IMG/VR virus record: IMGVR_UViG_3300021090_001018 | Coordinates: 1 to 64,000 of that record | DNA from: a virus | Length of the DNA: 64,000 bases | Reading direction: 5' to 3' (one strand) | In this document: positions 31,883-39,460 of the stretch, in pieces | How positions within the stretch are numbered: the first letter of the stretch is position 1 | How the letters are laid out: each line of letters begins with the position of its first letter | Notes under the pieces: model-generated | What the model was told of the DNA's origin: nothing | Databases searched by the model: none | Seen by the model: only the letters and a program-made list of their open reading frames with translations | Program-made: the position numbers and the translations under genes

Positions 31883-33418
31883 TTACTTGGTAGCAAAGTT
31901 GAGCACGGGGATCTCCAGGGCCTCTTCGGCCTCCGCATTCCCCGCCGGCACTGGAGCCTGGCCGGCATAGTTAGCCGTCGTGGTCACCTTGCCGCCCGCC
32001 AGGCGCGACAGGGCCCGCAGCTCGTTCAAGGGACGGGCACTCAGATCTTCCTTGGTGAAGATGTTGTTCTTGTTGGCGGTGATCGTCTCGATGAGCCGGA
32101 CCTTCTCCTCATCATAAACGGTCATGCTGTTGCGGAGAACATCCTGAATCTCCTTGGGGGCGGCGGCGATGTAATCAGCCAGGTTCACCACCTTGGTTCC
32201 CTCCTCCCCTTTCTCTTTCTCCGGAGCGACCGCGTTGGCAACCGGAGCCGGCGGGGCGGCGGGTTTGTTGAGGGCTTCGTTCAGAGCCCCCTCCAGAGCC
32301 TCATCCGTGAGGGGCTTCATCTGTTCTTCCGTCATATTGGCCGCTAGGGCAATCCCTGCCACGGTGGTGACGGCATGGGCCATCAGGATGGCCACGATCT
32401 TCTGTTTGTTCATATTGAATTGTGATTTGATGTTTCGGTTTCCTACGAAGGCGCCAGTCACCGTTCGGTATTCCGTAACCCGGCGCACCTCCACGGGAGT
32501 CTCGTCACTCAACGTGACACCCGTATCAGCCGCCGTGTAACCCAGACGCCAAAGCTTGTTCTGAAATTCATAGATGACGAAATTGGAGTAAACGTCCATG
32601 ACCCATAAATAGCCCGTGGAGGGGACGGCTGGGTCAACATTGAACTTGGTCCGCAAGGCCTCGCACAGAGCCGAGTTGATGTTGGACATGGACATCTCGT
32701 TCTTCGTTACCATCGCCTTGGCCTCATCCATCATCTGTTTGGCCTTCTTGCGCATCTCCTCATCGCCATTGTCCTGGGCCGTCTTCATCATCTTTTTGGC
32801 CTTGGCCATCAGGTCGGCTGATTGATTGCGAAGGAGTCCCGCCCCGTCGGCGAGGGAACAGGCGCCGATCTGGTCAGGTAAGAGGGCCAGATGGTCGGGG
32901 CGGTAATTGCGAGCGACACCAGTGTATTCCTCACCCCGCCAGGTTCCCTCGGTGTCGTCAACGTCGATGAAGATGCCCGTGGAGAGCTCCATCATCTCCT
33001 TGGCTTCGACCGCGGTCATGATCCGCTCATCAACGGTATTGGCGCGACCGCGGTCAATCCAGGCTTCCGACCTGAGGCGTCCCTTCTCCCAGCGGGTGTT
33101 CATCATCAGTCCGACTTTACGGTTATTGAGGATGACAGGATCGCAAGCAGAGACCCCTTCACCATTCATTGTGGGGTGATACACTACGATGGGCTTGTGG
33201 TTCCAGACAACTGGGGTCTTGGAAAGCTCTTCGGGGGGGTAGTAAAGTGGTCCCAAGGACCCTGTATGAACCCCCTCGGTCAGAAGCACCATGGGAACCA
33301 CCGTATAGTCTTTCCCTTCCAGCTGATCAACACGACAACTCGTCGGGAGGAAGTTGCAGGTAAGAAGGGAATACCTCTGGGCTCCTTCGTTCCTGACCAA
33401 CCTAGACATGGTTTTCAT
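31883..33418 (-). CDS. DUF2213-type prohead protease-scaffold protein
   Basis: 511 residues. The N-terminal half (KTPVVWNHKPIVVYHPTMNG, RLRSEAWIDRGRANTVDERI, MMELSTGIFIDVDDTEG, YRPDHLALLPDQIGACS) follows DUF2213, the phage prohead protease type. The C-terminal half is helical and charged (KEIQDVLRNSMTVYDEEKVR), as in scaffolds. An internal ATG begins MNKQKIVAILMAHAV (near 32413) and might yield a scaffold alone, as lambda Nu3 does; no strong ribosome-binding site is visible there. It lies before decoration and capsid genes, the canonical order. Confidence 0.8.
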   Translation of the reverse strand: MKTMSRLVRNEGAQRYSLLTCNFLPTSCRVDQLEGKDYTVVPMVLLTEGVHTGSLGPLYYPPEELSKTPVVWNHKPIVVYHPTMNGEGVSACDPVILNNRKVGLMMNTRWEKGRLRSEAWIDRGRANTVDERIMTAVEAKEMMELSTGIFIDVDDTEGTWRGEEYTGVARNYRPDHLALLPDQIGACSLADGAGLLRNQSADLMAKAKKMMKTAQDNGDEEMRKKAKQMMDEAKAMVTKNEMSMSNINSALCEALRTKFNVDPAVPSTGYLWVMDVYSNFVIYEFQNKLWRLGYTAADTGVTLSDETPVEVRRVTEYRTVTGAFVGNRNIKSQFNMNKQKIVAILMAHAVTTVAGIALAANMTEEQMKPLTDEALEGALNEALNKPAAPPAPVANAVAPEKEKGEEGTKVVNLADYIAAAPKEIQDVLRNSMTVYDEEKVRLIETITANKNNIFTKEDLSARPLNELRALSRLAGGKVTTTANYAGQAPVPAGNAEAEEALEIPVLNFATK

Positions 33419-33517
33419 CGTATTCTACACGGTTTACTCTATCACATTCAGAGATTTACTAGAAGAGAACAGATCCGTAAAGAAGAAAATAGCTGAATCT
33501 TTTCTGAGAGGAGTGGT

Positions 33518-33934
33518 TTAATTCCCTTCGCAGGTCCTCTTCTCGGTGGCCTTGAGAGATTCAGCCGGATCCATTGGAGTGAAGGGCCTGAGAACGATGA
33601 GTTTGGACATCAGATTCTTGATAGTCTCCTCCGGATCAGGAGTGATCAATGGACGGATATCAGAAGGCTCGGCCCCATTACCAATCGCCGCGGCGATGAT
33701 CTTGAGTGACTCACCTAGAAGCTGGTATTGCTGACAGAGAATCTGATACTGAATATTGAGCTGGTCATAACCGGAGGAACTCATCTGGGATGCCCTGTCA
33801 AGGATCTCCCTCCATCGCCGAGCCACCTCTTCCACCGAGACGCCTAGCTTCGCTGCGATAGCCCGGTCCGTCCAATTCGCCCTCTTGTATTTCACCAGCA
33901 TCCCTATGTCAGTCACATTCATGGAATATATCAT
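33518..33934 (-). CDS. Small protein with HTH-like N-terminus
   Basis: 138 residues; ATG 33934 overlaps the previous stop (ATGA). VKYKRANWTDRAIAAKLGVS followed by VEEVARRWREIL reads as a helix-turn-helix at about residues 13-45. The remainder is helical (YQILCQQYQLLGESLKIIAA). It may bind DNA, but it lies at the end of a glycosylation cassette and just before the protease gene. No family recognised. Confidence 0.55.
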   Translation of the reverse strand: MIYSMNVTDIGMLVKYKRANWTDRAIAAKLGVSVEEVARRWREILDRASQMSSSGYDQLNIQYQILCQQYQLLGESLKIIAAAIGNGAEPSDIRPLITPDPEETIKNLMSKLIVLRPFTPMDPAESLKATEKRTCEGN

Positions 33935-34779
33935 CTCACCTGCCGCCTCCTCATCACATTATCCAGCAAGACCTCACGATTACGACGCATGACCTCAGGT
34001 GACTTATAGAGTCTATCAGAAGAAGACGGATGAAACCGGTGCAGGAGACAGAGCCAAGGACTCCGATTGAGAAGTTGCCTTGCCTTAACCCGGCTGATCT
34101 CGTGGCAACATCGACGGTGCACCGTCTCAAAGGTAACGACACCCGGAAGGGGGTCTCGACCTCGCTCATGCCACTCTAGCGCGAAGATCTGTTGGTAATC
34201 TTCCCAACCATATCCACGAAACCTCTCGTCACAGCCGCCCAATTCAAGATAGGTCTCGGTCCGGCAGATGAACATAGTGGCACAGGGACCGGTCAATCGT
34301 GAACCGCAGTAGGTCCTCTGATCGCCCATGATCTTCTGGTAAACCTCCTCAGATAAAGGCATCTTCTCTCGTGTCAGGTAGGTCGCTGAGGCCGCCTGGG
34401 AGACATAAATCATCCCTCCGTTGAACCATTGCTTTACGAAGGTGCGATCGCTCACACGCAAGACGGTGAGGAGTTCCTTGAAATATCGTTCATTGGGGAG
34501 GGTGTCCACGTCCAGCTTCATCATCCATTTCGTCTCGGTCATCCGAGCCCCCAGGTTATGATAGTGACCTATGCTCAAATCACCAGGCCGGTCGGACAGA
34601 CAAACCTCAAAATGAAACTGAGGATCGCTACCATATTCCTTCTGGATCCAGTCTGGAACGGGTTCACCCACGAAGAAGACAATGTGTTTGAGACCTGGGA
34701 GGGTCGCTCCTTTTACCGCTGCCAGCCAGACCCCTAAGGTCTGCTCGCGCCCCCAATAGGGTGTGATGGTCGTCAACAT
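33931..34779 (-). CDS. Glycosyltransferase (GT-A fold, family 2/7-like)
   Basis: 282 residues. It starts MLTTITPYWGREQTLGVWL, then MMKLDVDTLPNERYFKELL (the DxD motif), and GGCDERFRGYGWEDYQQIFA, the ending typical of galactosyltransferase-like GT-A enzymes. It should transfer a sugar from a nucleotide-sugar. It is the last glycosyltransferase of the cassette. Acceptor and sugar are unknown. Confidence 0.8.
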   Translation of the reverse strand: MLTTITPYWGREQTLGVWLAAVKGATLPGLKHIVFFVGEPVPDWIQKEYGSDPQFHFEVCLSDRPGDLSIGHYHNLGARMTETKWMMKLDVDTLPNERYFKELLTVLRVSDRTFVKQWFNGGMIYVSQAASATYLTREKMPLSEEVYQKIMGDQRTYCGSRLTGPCATMFICRTETYLELGGCDERFRGYGWEDYQQIFALEWHERGRDPLPGVVTFETVHRRCCHEISRVKARQLLNRSPWLCLLHRFHPSSSDRLYKSPEVMRRNREVLLDNVMRRRQVR

Positions 34780-34781
34780 TC

Positions 34782-35408
34782 CTACCTCATGTAGAAACGA
34801 TCGCCCCAGCCACTGCCTGTCATCTTGGTCTCCCTTCCGATCAATCCGAATTTCCTCAGGTAGTCATCGATCTCCCTCACCATAGGACAGCCTTGGTAGA
34901 GCGCCTTGACATTGACCTCGATGTAGGCATAACGGAACCGGTGGATCAAATCTCCCATCCCCTTCAGCGCGAGCAGCTCAGCCCCTTGTAGGTCGATATT
35001 GAGGAACCAATCAGGCCCCACTGATAGTTCCTTTGCCTTCAGAAGAGTATCCACTCGTGTAGTTACCATCTTCTCGTCTCTGATATATTGCACCGAGGGA
35101 TGCTCAACCAGATGGGTACCAAACTCAAGAATACTAGAGCTCTGGCCCCCATTGTTCGCCACGTGGAAGGTAACCTCGTCACCATCCCTATCACTCACAC
35201 AAGCGCAAAGGCAAGTAGATCCGGGATACGCCACCGTGGCCCTCACCAGTTGAAAATAGATCACCGGAAGGGCCTCCACCCAAATAACTCGACGGATCCC
35301 CTGCTGAGCATAAGCGTGGGCCTCTTGCCCTAGATTGGCCCCTAGATGGAGAACTCCTCCAGCTTGGATCTGATATTTCTTGAAGAGGGAATCAAAAGGA
35401 ATGAGCAT
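34782..35408 (-). CDS. FkbM-family methyltransferase
   Basis: 208 residues from ATG 35408, which follows the previous stop by 7 nt behind GAGATAT. The SAM motif is VLHLGANLGQEAHAYAQQGI, then VIWVEALP, VTTRVDTLL and FLNIDLQGAELLALKGMGDL, the typical FkbM C-terminal motif. FkbM enzymes O-methylate sugars or polyketides. With the neighbouring glycosyltransferases, methylation of a glycan is likely. Confidence 0.85.
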   Translation of the reverse strand: MLIPFDSLFKKYQIQAGGVLHLGANLGQEAHAYAQQGIRRVIWVEALPVIYFQLVRATVAYPGSTCLCACVSDRDGDEVTFHVANNGGQSSSILEFGTHLVEHPSVQYIRDEKMVTTRVDTLLKAKELSVGPDWFLNIDLQGAELLALKGMGDLIHRFRYAYIEVNVKALYQGCPMVREIDDYLRKFGLIGRETKMTGSGWGDRFYMR

Positions 35409-35415
35409 ATATCTC

Positions 35416-35961
35416 TCACCATCGGAACCAGGCACCGGCATCTTCAGGCTTATCTTCAGGAATGAGATGGACCACTCGTCCTGTCTGCTTGGCGAACTGA
35501 TCCACCACCTGTCTCACTCCATATTGGGGAGCCAGGTAGTCATGGAAGGCCATCACTCCACCAACCATTAGTTTGGATTCCCAGGCCTGAATGTCAGCTA
35601 GAACCCCCTCCAGCGAATGATCTCCATCTACATAGACCAATGACAAAGACTGGTTTGGGACACAACTGACCATCGCGTAAGAATCACCACGGAGGAAAAC
35701 CGCCCGCCTGCCGAAACGAGCAACCCGTTCGCGAGTGGCCGCGAGGTTAGCATCATGCCAGGTTTGGGGATTGGAGGCATCACCTTTCTGGGTGGGCACG
35801 CATCGCCAACGGTCCACTAGATAGACGTGGCGCCAGACCGCGGGCATAGAGAGCAGGTCGGCCGAGAAGTAGCCCTCAGCGACGCCAATCTCAACGGCGT
35901 CACCATCTACCCCCATCATCAACTTCCAAATGTCGCGACGGTATCGGATTTCGGATTCCAT
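35416..35961 (-). CDS. Class I SAM-dependent methyltransferase
   Basis: 181 residues. AVEIGVAEGYFSADLLSMP is motif I; AVFLRGDSYAMV and LSLVYVDGDHSLEGVLADIQ with MVGGVMAFHDYLAPQYGVRQ match the Methyltransf_24 type used on sugars and cell surface polymers. It starts at the GATAATAAGATATG junction. Part of the glycan cassette; the substrate is unknown. Confidence 0.85.
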   Translation of the reverse strand: MESEIRYRRDIWKLMMGVDGDAVEIGVAEGYFSADLLSMPAVWRHVYLVDRWRCVPTQKGDASNPQTWHDANLAATRERVARFGRRAVFLRGDSYAMVSCVPNQSLSLVYVDGDHSLEGVLADIQAWESKLMVGGVMAFHDYLAPQYGVRQVVDQFAKQTGRVVHLIPEDKPEDAGAWFRW

Positions 35962-35967
35962 ATCTTA

Positions 35968-36663
35968 TTATCGTCTGGTCGCCCAAAAATAAACCCCATC
36001 CCGTTGACAATCATGAGTCTGGGCTAACCAACAAAGGACCTGAGTAGTCACCTCTCTCACTTTCTCTACCTCGTTACCAGAGATGGCGTAGTCATGAAGC
36101 TCCAGGCAGAGGTAATCCATCAAGGAGAGGGCCACCAGGGAGGGGGGATCATCCCAGATGGCATTTTCACCACCTTCACAATCAATCTTCATCAGGGCCT
36201 TCATGGTTGGTTTCCAGAACCGCCAGACTAAATCGCGAACGGTAACGACAGGAACCATTGACGCCTCAAGCCCCAGACCATTCCGCACTGCATTCTCCAT
36301 CACCTCCAATGGGTAACCCAGACCGGCCGATAGGTAACATTCATGCGCCCCATTAACCGCCGTGGTGGCTCTGAAGACAGGACCCCTCCCCAAAGCCGCC
36401 TCGACCAGCGACAAATTAGAATCGTGGGTGAACTGTTTGAAGACCTCCAGATTTTGGGGATGAGGTTCCACCGCGACAATATGGGCTTTAGGGAAGAGCT
36501 CGCGCGCGAAGCGGGAGAAGACTCCCACATTCGCCCCAATATCAAAGATGACGTCGGGTTGAAAGGTGACCTGACGAAGGTGATACATATCACAGGTTAC
36601 CACTTCTCCATACAAGCCGGGGTAACCTCCGTTCAAGCTCTCTTCAAGTGTTCTGGGAATCAT
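35968..36663 (-). CDS. FkbM-family methyltransferase
   Basis: 231 residues. VIFDIGANVGVFSRFARELF (motif I), HIVAVEPHPQNLEVFKQFT, LVEAALGRG and MKIDCEGGENAIWDDPPSLV mark FkbM. It is more complete than the second FkbM-type gene at 34782. The pair probably acts on different hydroxyls of one glycan. It overlaps the gene before it by 4 nt. Confidence 0.85.
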   Translation of the reverse strand: MIPRTLEESLNGGYPGLYGEVVTCDMYHLRQVTFQPDVIFDIGANVGVFSRFARELFPKAHIVAVEPHPQNLEVFKQFTHDSNLSLVEAALGRGPVFRATTAVNGAHECYLSAGLGYPLEVMENAVRNGLGLEASMVPVVTVRDLVWRFWKPTMKALMKIDCEGGENAIWDDPPSLVALSLMDYLCLELHDYAISGNEVEKVREVTTQVLCWLAQTHDCQRDGVYFWATRR

Positions 36664-37178
36664 AAGGTAGCAACTAAAATGTCTTTATGGAATTCTGGCG
36701 AGTCGATCAACTTCATTTGGTAATCGGGATTGATCCTCCTCAGAGCGCGGCGAACCTCTTTGAACCTAACCGGAAGATCCGGCGTCCCCATCAGGCGAAC
36801 GTCGTCAATCAGGATGTGGTGGATCCTCAGGAGGTGCTCCCGGATCAGAGCGAGCTCCGCCAGCAGAGGAACATCATCTATCTGGCCCCCTTCCGCACCA
36901 CAATAATGAGAATCCAGCCAGAAGGTCGCCCGGGTCGTCAAGTGAGGAAGAAAGTCCCTAAGGAACTCACGGGAGTCACCTCGATGTAGATGAACCCTAA
37001 TCGCCCGATCCTCAAAACGACGCAGGCAGTAACCAGAACAGAAAGGGTCCACCTCTACGGTGTAGATACAATCAAAACCGGCATCCAGAGCCGCCTGCAC
37101 CCCCTCCCCTTTGAAAGTGCCCGTCTCCACAAAGACGGAGGAGAAATAACGCCGCAAGATTTCAGAAGAGATAGGCAT
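36660..37178 (-). CDS. Putative methyltransferase-like protein
   Basis: 172 residues from ATG 37178, which has a very good ribosome-binding site (GGAGGTGAC). FVETGTFKGEGVQAALDAGF, IYTVEVDPFC, VHLHRGDSREFL and TFWLDSHYCGAEGGQIDDVP give the SAM-binding Rossmann pattern with an acidic second strand, and HHILIDDVRLM follows. It most likely methylates or otherwise modifies a sugar within this cassette. In-frame codons upstream overlap the previous gene and are not needed. Confidence 0.75.
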   Translation of the reverse strand: MPISSEILRRYFSSVFVETGTFKGEGVQAALDAGFDCIYTVEVDPFCSGYCLRRFEDRAIRVHLHRGDSREFLRDFLPHLTTRATFWLDSHYCGAEGGQIDDVPLLAELALIREHLLRIHHILIDDVRLMGTPDLPVRFKEVRRALRRINPDYQMKLIDSPEFHKDILVATL

Positions 37179-37179
37179 G

Positions 37180-37935
37180 TCACCTCCGCCTGGCTTCATG
37201 CCAGTCAAACTGAGCGGGGTCAAAATCAGTCATGCGATCGGCAAACCAATAAGGCCCTAGTTTCCTGAACCCACTGAACTGAGTTATTCCTTTGCCAATA
37301 TCACTCTGGTTATCATATTGAATGATACATCCTGGAACAAAGGCGTAGGTGATCAACTGGGGCTCCAGCTGGATGAACGCCCAATCAATTCCCATGCTCA
37401 GCGGAAGGATTGCCTCAATCATAGGAAGGATCTTGGCGATGCTCTCGCGGTTAACCAGATAGGCGTGAGTCGAAAAGGCCCCATAGGTCCGCATCATGCG
37501 AGGATCGTCGGTCTGCTCGGCATCACGACCCAGGTCGTCCTTATGCCACCATGGGGGGTTCACATGGAAGGTTCCGCCCATCCATAGAACATCCCAGGGA
37601 TGGTTGGTAATGAATCGCTCCATGTAGTCGATCCTATCAAGGAAATCAGAACAGAAGACCAAATCGTCCTCCATCACAAAGGCGTGCTTCCCTTGTCGCA
37701 GGGCCTCTTCCATAATCCCCACCTGACTGAAATGACAACCAATGGCTCCTTTCTGGGGGCGGTGTAACATGCACGCGATGCGAGCGGGATCCCCCTGGTA
37801 TTCAGAAGGGAGCATCCCGCGTGTGCGCGTAGCCTGCAATCCTACCGTCGCCAAGGCTACCGCCATGTGCCGCCGGCGATCGGCCCGATGGTCGAGGTTG
37901 ACAAAACTGAGATAGGCTTGGTTTAATAGACTCAT
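37180..37935 (-). CDS. Glycosyltransferase family 25-like
   Basis: 251 residues. The start AYLSFVNLDHRADRRRHMAV, GCHFSQVGIMEEALRQGKHA, FVMEDDLVFCSDFLDRI and GGTFHVN are the GT25 pattern (LPS biosynthesis glycosyltransferases) with the EDD metal motif. The middle GAFSTHAYLVNRESIAKILP and GIDWAFIQLEPQ are also typical. It should add a hexose to a glycan. The stop lies 2 nt before the next ATG. Confidence 0.85.
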   Translation of the reverse strand: MSLLNQAYLSFVNLDHRADRRRHMAVALATVGLQATRTRGMLPSEYQGDPARIACMLHRPQKGAIGCHFSQVGIMEEALRQGKHAFVMEDDLVFCSDFLDRIDYMERFITNHPWDVLWMGGTFHVNPPWWHKDDLGRDAEQTDDPRMMRTYGAFSTHAYLVNRESIAKILPMIEAILPLSMGIDWAFIQLEPQLITYAFVPGCIIQYDNQSDIGKGITQFSGFRKLGPYWFADRMTDFDPAQFDWHEARRR

Positions 37936-37942
37936 AAATTAT

Positions 37943-39460
37943 TCACAGTCTCTCCCACTCCAATGGGACAATGTCACGAGTGTCTTCAGGTCGGCCTGGC
38001 ATGAACCATTGTTTGGGCATGATTATTCTCTTGTTGGGATTTTGATTCAACCAGGCACCCCACCATGAATAGGTCGAGGCTGAACAAATATGATGCTCGC
38101 AGGTAGCCATGTAGGTAAGATCAGCCACCTCATCCGTCCCTTTGCTGATGGTAACATCCTTCCTCATCCCATAGGTAGCGCGGCACCAAGGGATGTCATC
38201 GGAGAAGAAGATGAAGTGATAACCAGGAAAGACTCGCATGGCCGCGTCAATCCACTCCTTAGAAACCAGCGGATGTTTCTGGGTTAGCATGAGATAGTCA
38301 CCTCGCCGCACATGGACGGAGACGAATCCTGGAAGGGGTCTCCAAGGAAAACCAAACGCGGCAATGATTCGATCGCGAAACTCCTTGAAGTATTTCTCCG
38401 TCTGCCAGTAACCATCTAGGACGATGTTCTGGCGGCGCCAGATCTCCCGAAAGGGAAGCTCTTGGTAGTAGAAGACCCCCTCCGTGAGCTTGATCTCCGG
38501 CAAGCTCGGACTCCAGTCCGTGTTTACCAGATGCTGGAGGTAGATAGGGTTACCTTTGGGGTTGGTGGTCCGATTGGGAAGGGTGAACTCGAGTCCGTGC
38601 TTCCACGCATAGCCCATTGCAGCCGCCGCTTGGAAGAGGAAATTCCCCATCCTTCCATACGTCCTAGGTATCACCATAGATCTGCCTTTCACTTGACGAA
38701 GTTTGTCCTCAACGACCCGATCGAAACCTTTAGTGAGATGATGATTCAACTTGTAATGACTCCCATCATGGAGGCGATGAAAATAACGGAGACCCGACAC
38801 CACCATCAACTGCCGGCCGGAGCGAAGCCAGTTATAGATCTGGTAGATGGAATCAGCGGTGTGAGGATTAACCGAACCATCCCAGACCTCCAAGTAACTC
38901 GCGCGGTGGACGAAATAGTTGCAGGTATTGAGGAGGCAACCAAAATTGGTCTTGTTTGGACGGAGCGGGGTGCGACCTCCTCTGGCGCGATTGGGAACCG
39001 GAGGGGCTGAAGGGGCCGGAGGGGTCATCAGAGCCGCCACATTCTTTGAGGAGATTATCTGACCCGACCAGGATCGGTAGTCGAAGGAAGGTTCGGCAAA
39101 TTCTGGACAATAAACCGTCTGGGGGTCCCAGCCCTCCAGAGCAAATAGAGCATCCAAATAGGCCTTGGAGAGAATGTTATCACTGTCGAAGAGAATAACC
39201 CATTCACCCATAGCCCGTTCCACCGCCTTCTGTTTATTGAAGTAGCAATCAAGATTCTTCTCATTCCGAAAGAGCCTAACCTTAGGCAAATCCCTGAAGC
39301 TCTCTACCAGTTTCTCATAGGAACCATCGGTGCTGGCATCGTCGCTGATGACAATCTCGGCAATACGCGGATCATCCTTTACCTGAGCGATGCACTCAAG
39401 TAGAAAGGCATACCGGTTGAAATGAGTGATGGCTAGGCTGATGGAGGAAGGGTGCATCAT
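37943..39460 (-). CDS. Bifunctional glycosyltransferase: GT2 plus GT11-like fucosyltransferase
   Basis: 505 residues. The N-terminal half is a GT2 enzyme (ISLAITHFNRYAFLLECIAQ, EIVISDDASTDGSYEKLV, GEWVILFDSDNIL). The C-terminal half, from about residue 265, has TYGRMGNFLFQAAAAMGYA, VSVHVRRGDYL, FIFFSDDIPWC and HHICSASTYSWWGAWLN, the motifs of GT11 alpha-1,2-fucosyltransferases. Two different transferases in one chain suggest two successive steps on one oligosaccharide. ATG 39460 overlaps the stop of the head morphogenesis gene (ATGATG). A Pro/Ala-rich linker lies near 150-165. Confidence 0.85.
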   Translation of the reverse strand: MMHPSSISLAITHFNRYAFLLECIAQVKDDPRIAEIVISDDASTDGSYEKLVESFRDLPKVRLFRNEKNLDCYFNKQKAVERAMGEWVILFDSDNILSKAYLDALFALEGWDPQTVYCPEFAEPSFDYRSWSGQIISSKNVAALMTPPAPSAPPVPNRARGGRTPLRPNKTNFGCLLNTCNYFVHRASYLEVWDGSVNPHTADSIYQIYNWLRSGRQLMVVSGLRYFHRLHDGSHYKLNHHLTKGFDRVVEDKLRQVKGRSMVIPRTYGRMGNFLFQAAAAMGYAWKHGLEFTLPNRTTNPKGNPIYLQHLVNTDWSPSLPEIKLTEGVFYYQELPFREIWRRQNIVLDGYWQTEKYFKEFRDRIIAAFGFPWRPLPGFVSVHVRRGDYLMLTQKHPLVSKEWIDAAMRVFPGYHFIFFSDDIPWCRATYGMRKDVTISKGTDEVADLTYMATCEHHICSASTYSWWGAWLNQNPNKRIIMPKQWFMPGRPEDTRDIVPLEWERL

